Positions 47,625 through 56,670 of a stretch of 64,000 nucleotides of DNA are shown piece by piece. The translations under genes and the position numbers were made by a program. How positions within the stretch are numbered: the stretch's first letter is position 1; each line of letters begins with the position of its first letter. This DNA is from an uncultured SAR116 cluster alpha proteobacterium (GTDB lineage Bacteria > Pseudomonadota > Alphaproteobacteria > Puniceispirillales > Marisalimonadaceae), in assembly GCA_902625215.1 (NCBI GenBank), contig CACOAO010000007.1, forward strand, positions 1 to 64,000. Reading direction: 5' to 3'. The notes under the pieces were generated by a model. The model made no database searches and had not been told where the DNA came from. It saw only the letters and a list, made by a program, of their open reading frames with translations.

Positions 47625-48296
47625 TTGGAAAACATCAAAAAAAATAGAGCTTTAATTTTATCTAAAATAAACAATATTCATAAAACAAGCTTCTTTTCGA
47701 AAAGTAATGTCCCAAAATTGGTTGCTGTTTCAAAAAAACAGGATGATTATAAAATAGATTTATCAATTGCATCTGGACAAAGAATTTTTGGTGAAAATAG
47801 GGTACAAGAAGCTATTGATAGATGGACAAATAGAATAGAAATTCATAAAGACTTAGAGCTAAGGCTCATAGGACAACTTCAAACTAATAAAGTAAAGCAA
47901 TCTTTAAATTTTTTTCATATTATTGAAACTATAGATAGAGAAAAGTTGGCTATAGAAATAGCAAAAAATTTTAACGTAAATTCTAAAACTAAGAATTTCT
48001 ATATTCAGGTTAATACAGGCAGTGAACCCCAAAAGAGTGGTATAGACCCAATACAGGCGGATTCATTTATCAAATATTGTATTGAAGATTTAAATCTACC
48101 AATAATTGGATTAATGTGCATACCGCCAATAAATGAAGAACCGTCAATGCACTTCCTTTTATTACAAAATATTGCAAATAGAAACAATTTACCAGAATTG
48201 TCAATGGGTATGAGTAATGACTACGAAGATGCGATAAAATTTGGTGCTACTTCAGTGCGAATTGGCTCACTTTTATTTGGTGAAAGAAAAGCGTGA
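47625..48296 (+). CDS. YggS-family pyridoxal phosphate homeostasis protein
   Basis: This alanine-racemase-fold protein binds PLP and keeps vitamin B6 and amino/keto acid pools balanced. The Schiff-base lysine is K37 in LVAVSKKQ, and the conserved FGENRVQEA and HLIGQLQ-like (RLIGQLQTNKVK) blocks follow; SMGMSNDYEDAI and R-I-G-S are at the C terminus. Length 223 is typical. The start is TTG at 47625, supported by AGGAG eight bases upstream. It ends directly at the end of the convergent ribA. Confidence 0.93.
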   Translation: MENIKKNRALILSKINNIHKTSFFSKSNVPKLVAVSKKQDDYKIDLSIASGQRIFGENRVQEAIDRWTNRIEIHKDLELRLIGQLQTNKVKQSLNFFHIIETIDREKLAIEIAKNFNVNSKTKNFYIQVNTGSEPQKSGIDPIQADSFIKYCIEDLNLPIIGLMCIPPINEEPSMHFLLLQNIANRNNLPELSMGMSNDYEDAIKFGATSVRIGSLLFGERKA

Positions 48297-49409
48297 TTAG
48301 AGAAGATGACCTGATTTATTGGTCTTAGTCTCAAGATATTTTTTGTTGTGTTTATTAGGGCTTATTTTAATAGGAACTCGTTTAACTATATTAATTCCTA
48401 AATTTTTGAGATGCTCTACTTTCTTAGGATTATTCGTAATTAATTTTACATTTTTGATCTTTAGTTGTTTTAAAATTTCTTTAGCGGGGTAGTATAGCCT
48501 TTCATCATCATTAAAACCTAGGTCTTCGTTAGCTTCAACTGTGTCCATGCCATTTTCTTGAAGAGAATAAGCCCTGAGTTTATTTAACAAACCAATATCC
48601 CTTCCTTCTTGAGCGAGATAAATCAAGACACCCTCATCAGCATCTGCCATTAATTTGATTGTTTTTTTTAATTGTTGACCACAATCACACTTAAGGCTGT
48701 CTAGAACATCCCCGGTAATACATTGGCTATGAATTCTCACTAAACTGTTGTCTCTATCCAGAGCTCTATTTTTTCCAAATACTAAACAAAAGTGTTCGTT
48801 TCCGCCATCCTTTGGTCTAAAAATAAGAATTTCACAATTTTCAGTATATGCAAGAGGTACTTTAGCTTTAACTGCCATAGTCAAATTATTAGAATTTTCT
48901 TTTTCATAAGATTTAATGTCAGAAGTATTTACATGGATTAGGTTGTTATCAAAGGCCCATTTATTTATATTTTCGACTTGAACATTTGAAATTATGGTCA
49001 TTAATCCGGCAGGAAGAAGTCTTGATTGTCTTAAAAGCAAAATACATGAAGATACAATACCTTTATTGCTTTCTGGCAAAGCTCCATCAATTTTAGGTGT
49101 TTTGTGACCAGTAAGTGGCATACATAAAGACAAAATATCATTGTTTGTCCAATCACTCTTTATTAAAATTGAGCATGGCCCAATTGCATCTTTAATGCCA
49201 ACTGCATTACAACGATTTTTTGACAAGATAATACTTGGTCTTGATAAAGCTAGTCCAGATAACATCTCAACTGTATTGATTTCTATAAGTTCAGAGGCCA
49301 CAAGTAAAACGGACATTCCTGAATTTATGTCTGAAATTACTAGTTTACCTCCTCTTCTGAGTTCAGATATTGCTCTTTCTATTTTAAGTGTTAAACTATT
49401 ATTATTCAT
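48297..49409 (-). CDS. ribA: GTP cyclohydrolase II with degenerate DHBP-synthase-like N-terminal domain
   Basis: The C-terminal half (about residues 180-365) is GTP cyclohydrolase II, which opens GTP in the first committed step of riboflavin synthesis. It has zinc ligands C230, C241 and C243 (LKCDCGQQL), AQEGRDIGL and the TNNPKKVEHL end. The N-terminal 170 residues align in length with 3,4-dihydroxy-2-butanone-4-phosphate synthase, but the acidic D-E/R-E-N-E-G-D substrate loop is not present, so only the GTP cyclohydrolase activity is expected. Such RibA proteins occur in many alphaproteobacteria, with a separate RibB elsewhere. Confidence 0.9.
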   Translation of the reverse strand: MNNNSLTLKIERAISELRRGGKLVISDINSGMSVLLVASELIEINTVEMLSGLALSRPSIILSKNRCNAVGIKDAIGPCSILIKSDWTNNDILSLCMPLTGHKTPKIDGALPESNKGIVSSCILLLRQSRLLPAGLMTIISNVQVENINKWAFDNNLIHVNTSDIKSYEKENSNNLTMAVKAKVPLAYTENCEILIFRPKDGGNEHFCLVFGKNRALDRDNSLVRIHSQCITGDVLDSLKCDCGQQLKKTIKLMADADEGVLIYLAQEGRDIGLLNKLRAYSLQENGMDTVEANEDLGFNDDERLYYPAKEILKQLKIKNVKLITNNPKKVEHLKNLGINIVKRVPIKISPNKHNKKYLETKTNKSGHLL

Positions 49410-49453
49410 TTGATACCTTCATTACCTTGTTTATCAAAATTAAAGGTGAAATT

Positions 49454-50149
49454 TTGAAAAAAAATTTATCTATACTGATATATGAAAAGGAAAAAATCTT
49501 AAACTCTATTTTGTATCATCAAATTTTAAATTATAACAATCATACTGTATTATCCACTAAAAATCATGAAGAATTTATTGAAATTTTAGCTACAAGAAAA
49601 TTTGATACAATTATCACAAATTTAAATTATTTGGTTGCTGAATACGATAGTATTACAGAAATTTTTAAAAGCAAAAATAAATACGTAAATATCATAGCCT
49701 TTCATGATCCCAAATTAAATATACTTGCACAAAATATAAGAAATATGAGAAAATTATATCTATTAGAAAAACCTTTTAAACTTAAAAATTTACTAAAGTA
49801 CCTTGATAAAATAAATACATCAAAAAATTTTCATTCTTCAAAATATTTAATGAATCATATTATTTTTTCTCCATCAAAAAAAATAATTTCTAATTTAGAA
49901 ACAAATAATATAGAGCATTTAACAGAAAAAGAGAATAATCTTTTAATTTACCTCTATAATAAAAAAAATGAAGAAGTATTAAAAAACGATTTACTGAGAA
50001 AGATATGGGGCGTTTCTGATAAAATTAATACTCACACTTTAGAAACACATATATACAGGTTAAAACAAAAATTATACAAACTAGATAAAAATTTATCATT
50101 GTCGCTGACTAACAGAAATGGATTGTATAGTCTAAAATATACTAACTAA
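49454..50149 (+). CDS. Response-regulator-like transcription factor with degenerate receiver domain
   Basis: The C-terminal 95 residues form an OmpR/PhoB-type winged helix (L-T-E-K-E-N-N-L-L-I-Y-L, then W-G-V-S-D-K-I-N-T-H-T-L-E-T-H-I-Y-R-L-K-Q-K-L), so this should bind DNA. The N-terminal 120 residues have the spacing of a receiver domain: the phosphoacceptor position reads T-N-L (Asn instead of Asp), the acidic pair near the N terminus is replaced by Y-E-K-E, but the KPF lysine remains (L-E-K-P-F). The start is TTG at 49454 with AAAGGTGA ahead. It probably acts without classical phosphorylation. Target genes are unknown; it is divergent from ribA by 44 bp. Confidence 0.78.
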   Translation: MKKNLSILIYEKEKILNSILYHQILNYNNHTVLSTKNHEEFIEILATRKFDTIITNLNYLVAEYDSITEIFKSKNKYVNIIAFHDPKLNILAQNIRNMRKLYLLEKPFKLKNLLKYLDKINTSKNFHSSKYLMNHIIFSPSKKIISNLETNNIEHLTEKENNLLIYLYNKKNEEVLKNDLLRKIWGVSDKINTHTLETHIYRLKQKLYKLDKNLSLSLTNRNGLYSLKYTN

Positions 50150-50179
50150 AAGTTCATTTAATCTTCATAGTTACGCAAT

Positions 50180-50193
50180 TTTCTCATGAGAAA
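50180..50193. repeat. 14-bp perfect palindrome downstream of tRNA-Gln
   Basis: TTTCTCATGAGAAA lies in the 53-bp space between the regulator stop (50149) and the 3' end of tRNA-Gln (50203), the one convergent junction in the window with room. It lacks a terminal loop and a long T-run, so it might be a protein-binding palindrome or part of a weak bidirectional terminator. Confidence 0.35.
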
Positions 50194-50202
50194 CAATTTA
50201 GA

Positions 50203-50277
50203 TGGCTGGGGCGGTAGGATTCGAACCTACGGTACACGAGATCAAAACCCGATGCCTTACCACTTGGCTACACCCCA
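50203..50277 (-). tRNA. tRNA-Gln (anticodon TTG)
   Basis: The minus strand folds as a complete 75-nt tRNA. The acceptor stem pairs TGGGGTG with CGCCCCA, the anticodon loop is TTTTGAT within C-G-G-G-stem, giving anticodon TTG (glutamine), and the T-arm carries GGTTCGAATCC. The 3' CCA is encoded. It is the only tRNA I found in the window and lies 22 bp ahead of ispE on the same strand. Confidence 0.97.
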
Positions 50278-50299
50278 TTATTAAGATGAATTACATTAT

Positions 50300-51193
50300 T
50301 TAAAAATTATTTTCAAGCATTTTAGAACAATGTACCCTGCTTATTTTATAATCAACTTTTTGCCCACACCAAACAAAATATTTACTATTGATATATTTAT
50401 TTAAATCCGAAATATCATCTAGATTTCTGAATATACCAAAACACGTTGAACCACTTCCAGACATACCATATGCAACAATTCTTGGAATTTTTTCTAGATT
50501 AACTATTAAATCTGAAATTTCTGGATACAGAACAGTTGCTGAAAATAAAAGAGAGTTAAAAATTTTAATATTTTCAAAAAAAATTTCTTTTGATTGATGT
50601 TTTAATATTTTATTTTTGTTAAAACTTTTAAACACAGATTTGGTAGATAATTCAATATTTGGATAAATTATAAGAAAATAATAATTATTAGGAAATTTCT
50701 TTCTTTTTATCTCTTTACCGTACCCCATTAATCTAAGATCTTTACTGATAATACATGAAGGTATATCTGAACCTAATTCACTTCCTATATCAATAATTCT
50801 AGAAAGAGGTATTTTATCATCACTTCTATCTTTATTAAAGAGTTGTCTTAAGAGTATTAATGTTGCTGCTGCATCAGCTGAACCTCCACCTAAACCAGCA
50901 CCAATTGGGATATTTTTATCTAAATAAATTTCAAAACATTTGTCCCATTTTGTATAATATCTAAATTTATCTACAGCTCTTATAATTAGGTTATCGTTAC
51001 CATTTATCATAAATAAATTATTTTGATTTTGATAAAAAGCATCTTTTTTACTAAATTTAAAAGATAATTTGTCAGCTAATTTTAAGAAACACATATCGCT
51101 TTGTATAAAATGGAGGTCATTTAATTTTTTTTCACCGACAAATAGATTCAAGTTAAGTTTTGCAGGCGCAAATATGTTATAATAAATGCTCAT
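50300..51193 (-). CDS. ispE: 4-diphosphocytidyl-2-C-methyl-D-erythritol kinase
   Basis: IspE phosphorylates CDP-methylerythritol in the non-mevalonate isoprenoid pathway. It is a GHMP kinase: N-terminal APAKLNLNLFVGEK (residues 9-22, with substrate Lys), ATP-binding PIGAGLGGGSADAAATL near residues 91-107, and the C-terminal MSGSGSTCFG glycine motif near 243. Length 297 is normal. It overlaps the TPR gene end by 17 bp and is followed by tRNA-Gln. Confidence 0.96.
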   Translation of the reverse strand: MSIYYNIFAPAKLNLNLFVGEKKLNDLHFIQSDMCFLKLADKLSFKFSKKDAFYQNQNNLFMINGNDNLIIRAVDKFRYYTKWDKCFEIYLDKNIPIGAGLGGGSADAAATLILLRQLFNKDRSDDKIPLSRIIDIGSELGSDIPSCIISKDLRLMGYGKEIKRKKFPNNYYFLIIYPNIELSTKSVFKSFNKNKILKHQSKEIFFENIKIFNSLLFSATVLYPEISDLIVNLEKIPRIVAYGMSGSGSTCFGIFRNLDDISDLNKYINSKYFVWCGQKVDYKISRVHCSKMLENNF

Positions 51194-52814
51194 ATTTTCT
51201 AATTTTATCTTTTATATTTTTTATTATACTTTCATCAGTCTCATATCTAAGAGCTTTCTTCCATTCAAATAAAGCTTCCCTTTTCCTATCTAGCAATAGA
51301 TAACAATCACCAAGATGATCTATAACTTCAGCACTCCTAGGAAGTATAGAGACTGATTTTTCTAAAAAGAAAACTGCAGAATTATAATTCTTTCTTTTAA
51401 ATTCTACCCATCCAAGAGTATCTAAAAAGTAGCCATTATTAGGATCTATAAATAGGGCTTTCTCTATTAAATCTAAAGCTAGGTCTAAGTCTTGATTTTT
51501 TAATGCTAATTTGTAAGAGACATAGTTTAATGTATATGTATCTTCTGGGTTCTTTTTTAAAAGTTGTAAAAATAAAACTTTTGCTTGTTTCCATTTTCCA
51601 ATTTTATCTAAGTTTGAGGCATATAGAAATAAGTCACGGTCATTATATTTATGTCGATCTAAAATATCTTTATAAATTTTTAAAGATTTATAGAATTGTT
51701 TTTTAGATTTATAGTAACTTGCAAGCCTATACAACACTAATTTATTTTTAGGCCATAAATCTACAACTTTTTCAAGCGAGCTTTTGTATTTTATATCAAT
51801 TTCAAAAGATTTAATTATACTTAATTTTTTTAGATTTGCTGCTAGAGAAAAAAAAGATCTGTCAGGTATAGATTCTAACTTTTCAATTGCAATTTTAGAT
51901 ATTTTTTCAGAGTTATATATCTCAGCTAAAGCATATTTAGAAATATCCATTCGAGGTTCCAAGAAAAGACTGAATTCTAACAAAATTTTCTGATAAAGAT
52001 TGAATTTGTTTATCTTTTCATTATTTTCATTCACAAAATTATATAACTTAGATGCTAATATAGTTTTTAGTTTTTGTAACTTACTAAACATATTATTTAC
52101 GTTAGAAAAATTGTTAATTATACTATTTTTATCAAATTGATTCGACAATTTTGTATTTATAATTTCTTTTGATCTTTCGAAATTATTAACTCTGAAGTAA
52201 AATCCTGCTAAAAATAATGATTCAAGACTATTTAAATTTTTTCCTTTATAAATAGCATCAGCAATTCCTATTAATTTATTTGAATTATGAAAATTTTCCA
52301 ATATCAACAACTTATGTATTGATGTGTTAAGATAATGCCTTTCGGATAAATAATCTTTTTTGTTTTCTTCTTCCTCGATCCATAATTTCATTAAATCATT
52401 CAAATTACCTACATTGAAGAACAGTTTTTGATCTTTAAAAAGCTGCAAACTTTCTTTGAAATTGTTATCCTTAATTTTTAATACATATTTAGGTAAATCA
52501 TATAAAATATTAGTCTTGTTTTTATTTTTTAATTTTTTGGCAACTATATCTGCAGTATTGAACTTTCCACTCACAAGATTTGAAAAAAACTTTATTTCTA
52601 AAAGTTTATCATTATGCATTCTTTTATTGAGAATTTGACTTGCAGTATAAACATCACCATTTTTAATTAAATAATTAGCTGAAAGATAATTTGCGGCATA
52701 AAAATTATTATTTTTTTGATCAAAATTACTTTGGGAGATATTTGGGACTACTCTATTTATATTACAACTGGTAAAAATTAGTGTAATTAAAGAAATAATT
52801 ATAGCCTGATTCAT
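51177..52814 (-). CDS. TPR-repeat lipoprotein
   Basis: A 545-residue protein with a lipoprotein signal (I-F-T-S-C, Cys17). The N-terminal 350 residues contain irregular helical repeats; the C-terminal 200 residues hold clear tetratricopeptide repeats (for example A-L-D-L-I-E-K-A-L-F-I-D-P-N-N-G-Y-F-L-D and A-V-F-F-L-E-K-S-V-S-I-L-P-R-S-A-E-V). TPR proteins of this layout are common directly upstream of ispE in alphaproteobacteria. The function is unknown; an envelope assembly or scaffold role is likely by analogy. It overlaps ispE by 17 bp. Confidence 0.82.
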   Translation of the reverse strand: MNQAIIISLITLIFTSCNINRVVPNISQSNFDQKNNNFYAANYLSANYLIKNGDVYTASQILNKRMHNDKLLEIKFFSNLVSGKFNTADIVAKKLKNKNKTNILYDLPKYVLKIKDNNFKESLQLFKDQKLFFNVGNLNDLMKLWIEEEENKKDYLSERHYLNTSIHKLLILENFHNSNKLIGIADAIYKGKNLNSLESLFLAGFYFRVNNFERSKEIINTKLSNQFDKNSIINNFSNVNNMFSKLQKLKTILASKLYNFVNENNEKINKFNLYQKILLEFSLFLEPRMDISKYALAEIYNSEKISKIAIEKLESIPDRSFFSLAANLKKLSIIKSFEIDIKYKSSLEKVVDLWPKNKLVLYRLASYYKSKKQFYKSLKIYKDILDRHKYNDRDLFLYASNLDKIGKWKQAKVLFLQLLKKNPEDTYTLNYVSYKLALKNQDLDLALDLIEKALFIDPNNGYFLDTLGWVEFKRKNYNSAVFFLEKSVSILPRSAEVIDHLGDCYLLLDRKREALFEWKKALRYETDESIIKNIKDKIRKYEHLL

Positions 52815-52905
52815 TCAATTTACCAATTATTAGTTGTCGATGTTATTAAGAAATAATACTATCTAGTTTATAGTTGTTAAATGAAATTTAATAGGAAATT
52901 TTTAT

Positions 52906-53625
52906 TTGAGAAAATCAGAGACGGAAAATAAAAATCTAATTATAAATTTTTTAAATTTTTACAAAGAAATTGGAATTGATATATCTATTAATAACAAAAC
53001 GAGTAATAGAGAAAATAGCAAATCAAAAAAAAATGTTTGTTTGAAAAACAAAGAAAAAAACATTAGAGAATTAGAACAATCATTTAAAAATTTTAATGGC
53101 TGCAATTTAAAAAAAACTTCTGCGAATTTTGTAAGTTTTTTTGGAAATACAAGCTCCAAAGTGCTGATAATTGACGGCCCTCCGGATGAAAAGGAAGATA
53201 GGGCAGGTAGTTCTTTTGTATCAGATAAAGGTGAACTTTTCGAAAAAATGCTTAATGCGATTAAACTAAAAAAAAATGATATTTTTTTGGTAAAAAGTAT
53301 TCCTTGGAGGCCTCCAGGCAATAGATACCCAAGCATTGAAGAAATAAAAAACTGTAGACCCTTTATTATTAATTTGATAAATTTAATTCAACCTAAAATT
53401 ATAGTCTGTTTAGGAGAAGTTCCCACTAATCAAATTTTTGAAAATAATGAGAGCATTATAAAAACTAGGGGAAAATGGTGCATCTTTAAATCTAATGAAT
53501 TAAATTATGAAATTTTTGTTCTTCCTACTTTAAATATCTCACATTTGTTAATCAGACCAGAATTAAAACGGAATGCTTGGGAAGACATAAAATTATTAAG
53601 AGACAAAATAGAAGAAATTTTTTAG
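52906..53625 (+). CDS. Uracil-DNA glycosylase family 4-like protein with altered active-site motifs
   Basis: The core (about residues 58-235) follows the family-4 uracil-DNA glycosylase pattern: G-C-N-L-K-K-T near 65, the E-D-R-A-G-S-S-F-V block near 97, WRPPGNRYPS near 134, N-C-R-P-F (C150), and I-V-C-L-G. However the canonical GEAPG reads D-G-P-P-D (90-94), the Asn before the RPP block is Lys130, and the His of the H-P motif aligns to Asn210. The 50-residue N terminus is basic and variable. The start is TTG at 52906 with AGGAAA 13 bases earlier. It precedes slt-moaB-rnhB-ccrM. Activity is doubtful. Confidence 0.78.
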   Translation: MRKSETENKNLIINFLNFYKEIGIDISINNKTSNRENSKSKKNVCLKNKEKNIRELEQSFKNFNGCNLKKTSANFVSFFGNTSSKVLIIDGPPDEKEDRAGSSFVSDKGELFEKMLNAIKLKKNDIFLVKSIPWRPPGNRYPSIEEIKNCRPFIINLINLIQPKIIVCLGEVPTNQIFENNESIIKTRGKWCIFKSNELNYEIFVLPTLNISHLLIRPELKRNAWEDIKLLRDKIEEIF

Positions 53626-53628
53626 AAT

Positions 53629-55404
53629 ATGAAAATTAAAATAAACAAACTTATACTTTTTATATTTGTTTTCTTAAGTTCACTAATACTTTATAATTTT
53701 TCATTTGCAAAAACTCATAAAACTAAAAACATCCTTACTAAAAGTGATGTAAAAATTTATAAACAAATTTTTGAAATTCATAAACTTCCAATAAAAAACA
53801 AAAAATCTAAGGAATGGAAAAAAGTAGATAATTTAATCAAGCAGTTAAATAATAAAATATTATTAGGTAATGTGTATGCCGAAAGATTTTTGCATCCCAC
53901 AGGTTGGAGAAGCTCATATAGTGATTTAAAAAATTGGCTTGATAAATATAATGATCATCCAGATGCTACTAGAATTACACGAATAGCTCTTAGGAGAAAA
54001 CCAAATAATTTTAAAAGTCCAAAAAAACCAACACCTGGTTTCTTAAACGGTTATGGAACTTACAAAGCAAATGTACTAAAACCAAAATTTCCTTTAGATA
54101 ATAATAAATACAAAAAGTTTTCATATTCCACATCAATTAAATTTAGGAGAGCGATTAATAAAAGACAAACTTCCTACGCTGAAAATTTGATAAATTCTAA
54201 AAAAGTAAAAAAATATTTGACTAAAAATGAGTTGTCACAGATTAGAGCTGAATTTTCACACGCACTTTTTATTTTCGGCAAAGATCATCAATCAATAAGA
54301 CAAGCTAGACTTTCTCTAAGCCTATCAGAAAAACCTAATCCCCTAGCATTGTGGGCAGGTGGTTTGGCTTCTTGGAGAATAAAAGATATTACATTATCAA
54401 AATATTTCTTTAATAAATTATCAGACATCGAAGAACCTGAGGGAATAAACGCTGGTGGAGGTTATTGGTCAGCACGGATTTCATATTTATTAGGAAACGC
54501 CAAGGAAGCAAATTATTTCTTGAAAAAAGCAGCAAAAAACGAGCGAACATTTTATGGCTCATTAGCTATGGCCTCTTTAGGTTATAAATATAAACCAAAT
54601 TTTGATTTACCCAAATATGATCAGGATTTAATAAATAAAATTACTAAACATAAGGGGGGTGTTAGAGCTTTAGCATTGTTAGAAATAAATGAATTTCACA
54701 AAGCTGCAAGAGAATTTAGAAAGATTATTCCTAAATTTGACATAAAAGACTATACCAAATTATTATCATTTACATCCCAAAATAACATGCCTGGCTTGAC
54801 TTTTAGGTTAGCTGCTATTTTGAGAAATGATCATAATAAAATATTGTTAGGTGGTTTGTATCCTATTCCATCTTGGAACATCGATACATCTGATTTGAAA
54901 GATAAAGCTCTTCTCTACGCTATAGCAAGACAAGAATCAGGTTTCAATCCCAGAGCTAAGAGTTCATCAAAGGCTATGGGTGTTTTACAAATAATTCCAT
55001 CAACAGCAGCATTTGTGATGAAAAATAGAGAATATAGACTTAGAAGAAGCAAAAATCATTTACTTTATAACCCCCCCCACAATATTTATATCGGTTCAAA
55101 ATATATTAAATTTCTTTTTAATTTACCAATAGTAAATAATGATTTGATGTGGATGTTAGCAAGTTACAATGCTGGACCTGGAAACTTTAAAAAATGGACT
55201 AAAGACAAAAATTATAAATATAAAGATACTTTACTAATGTTAGAAAGTTTGCCTGCTAGAGAAACTAGAAATTATATAAAGTTGGTGCTTACAAATTTAT
55301 GGGTATACAAGATCAGATTTAATCAAGATAACACAGTACTGCTTTCACTTGCATCTGGAAAATCTATAGCTTCAAAAGTTTTTTTCAAAAATACAGGAAG
55401 TTAA
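53629..55404 (+). CDS. Soluble lytic murein transglycosylase (Slt family)
   Basis: This exported enzyme cleaves peptidoglycan glycan strands, leaving 1,6-anhydro ends. It has an N-terminal signal (about residues 7-28), a long superhelical middle domain, and a C-terminal SLT domain with catalytic Glu436 in IARQESGFNPRAKSSSKAMG, followed by QIIPSTA and LASYNAGPGNFKKW near 512. Length 591 is typical of Slt70-like proteins. It follows the uracil-glycosylase-like gene by 3 bp and precedes moaB by 8 bp, so they form one transcription unit. Confidence 0.94.
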   Translation: MKIKINKLILFIFVFLSSLILYNFSFAKTHKTKNILTKSDVKIYKQIFEIHKLPIKNKKSKEWKKVDNLIKQLNNKILLGNVYAERFLHPTGWRSSYSDLKNWLDKYNDHPDATRITRIALRRKPNNFKSPKKPTPGFLNGYGTYKANVLKPKFPLDNNKYKKFSYSTSIKFRRAINKRQTSYAENLINSKKVKKYLTKNELSQIRAEFSHALFIFGKDHQSIRQARLSLSLSEKPNPLALWAGGLASWRIKDITLSKYFFNKLSDIEEPEGINAGGGYWSARISYLLGNAKEANYFLKKAAKNERTFYGSLAMASLGYKYKPNFDLPKYDQDLINKITKHKGGVRALALLEINEFHKAAREFRKIIPKFDIKDYTKLLSFTSQNNMPGLTFRLAAILRNDHNKILLGGLYPIPSWNIDTSDLKDKALLYAIARQESGFNPRAKSSSKAMGVLQIIPSTAAFVMKNREYRLRRSKNHLLYNPPHNIYIGSKYIKFLFNLPIVNNDLMWMLASYNAGPGNFKKWTKDKNYKYKDTLLMLESLPARETRNYIKLVLTNLWVYKIRFNQDNTVLLSLASGKSIASKVFFKNTGS

Positions 55405-55412
55405 AATTAATA

Positions 55413-55952
55413 ATGGTAGAAAATGAATTTATTTCTATAAATATTGCAGTTGTGACTATTTCGGACACAAGGGAATTAAAAAACGATAAGTCAGGTGAGA
55501 CTTTGCAAAATAGAATTACTCAATTTGGGCACAAAGTAATAATAAGAGAAATAGTAAAAGACGATTTTAATGAAATTTCTGATTTATTTAAAAAGTTACT
55601 GAAAAATAAAAATATAGATGTCATAATTTCTACCGGTGGTACTGGACTTACAGGAAGAGATATTACACCAGAAGTAATGGAAACACTTTTTGAAAAAACT
55701 ATAGATGGTTTTGGAGAAATGTTTCGTTGGTTATCATTTAAAAAAATTAATACATCAGCATTACAATCACGAGCACTTGCTGGAGTTGCATGTGGTAAAT
55801 ATATTTTCTGTTTACCTGGTTCTCCTTCTGCATGTAAAGATGGATGGGATGAAATATTGAAATATCAATTGGATATAAGACATAAACCATGTAACTTTGT
55901 AGAAATTATGCCTAGATTACAAGAGCATAAATTTTTCCGTTCTAAAAATTAA
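55413..55952 (+). CDS. moaB: Molybdenum cofactor biosynthesis protein MoaB
   Basis: MoaB/Mog-type protein of the MPT-binding family: it has the conserved VVTISDTRELKNDKSG opening, the ISTGGTGLTGRDITPE block near residues 72-87, and the CLPGSPSACKDGW end. In the molybdenum cofactor pathway relatives bind molybdopterin for adenylation. Length 179 is right. No other molybdenum genes are in the window; moaB beside slt and rnhB is a usual alphaproteobacterial arrangement. It overlaps the rnhB start by one base (TAATG). Confidence 0.92.
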   Translation: MVENEFISINIAVVTISDTRELKNDKSGETLQNRITQFGHKVIIREIVKDDFNEISDLFKKLLKNKNIDVIISTGGTGLTGRDITPEVMETLFEKTIDGFGEMFRWLSFKKINTSALQSRALAGVACGKYIFCLPGSPSACKDGWDEILKYQLDIRHKPCNFVEIMPRLQEHKFFRSKN

Positions 55953-56647
55953 TGATAAGTTTTGATATAGAAAGAGACTTATATAAAAAAAATATAATTA
56001 TGATAGGAGTTGATGAAGCTGGAAGAGGTTCGTGGGCTGGTCCATTAGTATCGACTGCATGTTGGTTTGATTTTACCAAATATAAATCTTTGCATACAGA
56101 GATCGATGATAGCAAAAAATTAAAATCTTCTAAGCGAAAAGAAATAATATTATCATTAGATAATTTTGTTAAATATTCTTCTTCTATTGCTAGCGTAGTT
56201 GAAATTGATAAGTATGGTCTTACATATGCAAATGCAATTGCTATGAAGAGATCTATTTTTTCACTAACTCAAAAATTAAAAAAACACTCACAAATATATA
56301 TAAATAAAAATTTTTGTATTTATGTTGATGGTAAATTTAAACCGGATTTTGAAAATTTGGATAATTTTTTACAACTTAACAAATTACAATTAGATAACTA
56401 TTCAATTGAAGCTCTTGTTAAGGGTGATAGTCTTTGCAAAACTATTGCGTTAGCAAGTATTATTTCTAAAGAAACAAGAGATACTGTGATGAGGCAATGG
56501 TCAAAAAAATACCCATCTTACTTGTTTGACAGTAATTTTGGATATGGGACCAAAAAGCATAAAATTGCTATTTTAAAAAATGGTATTTTAGATTTACATA
56601 GAAAATCTTTCAAGCCTATTGCTACTATATGTAGTAAGATGAATTAA
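55952..56647 (+). CDS. rnhB: Ribonuclease HII
   Basis: RNase HII cuts RNA in RNA-DNA hybrids and removes single misincorporated ribonucleotides. The first catalytic motif is GVDEAGRGSWAGP with D21 and E22, with the I-Y-V-D-G third acidic site in the middle and K-G-D-S near residue 155, then A-S-I-I-S-K-E-T-R-D (D of motif 4). Length 231 is slightly above average owing to an insert near residues 105-115. It lies 117 bp before ccrM on the same strand, the rnhB-ccrM pair being typical of alphaproteobacteria. Confidence 0.95.
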   Translation: MISFDIERDLYKKNIIMIGVDEAGRGSWAGPLVSTACWFDFTKYKSLHTEIDDSKKLKSSKRKEIILSLDNFVKYSSSIASVVEIDKYGLTYANAIAMKRSIFSLTQKLKKHSQIYINKNFCIYVDGKFKPDFENLDNFLQLNKLQLDNYSIEALVKGDSLCKTIALASIISKETRDTVMRQWSKKYPSYLFDSNFGYGTKKHKIAILKNGILDLHRKSFKPIATICSKMN

Positions 56648-56670
56648 TAAATATACACATATTGTATATT

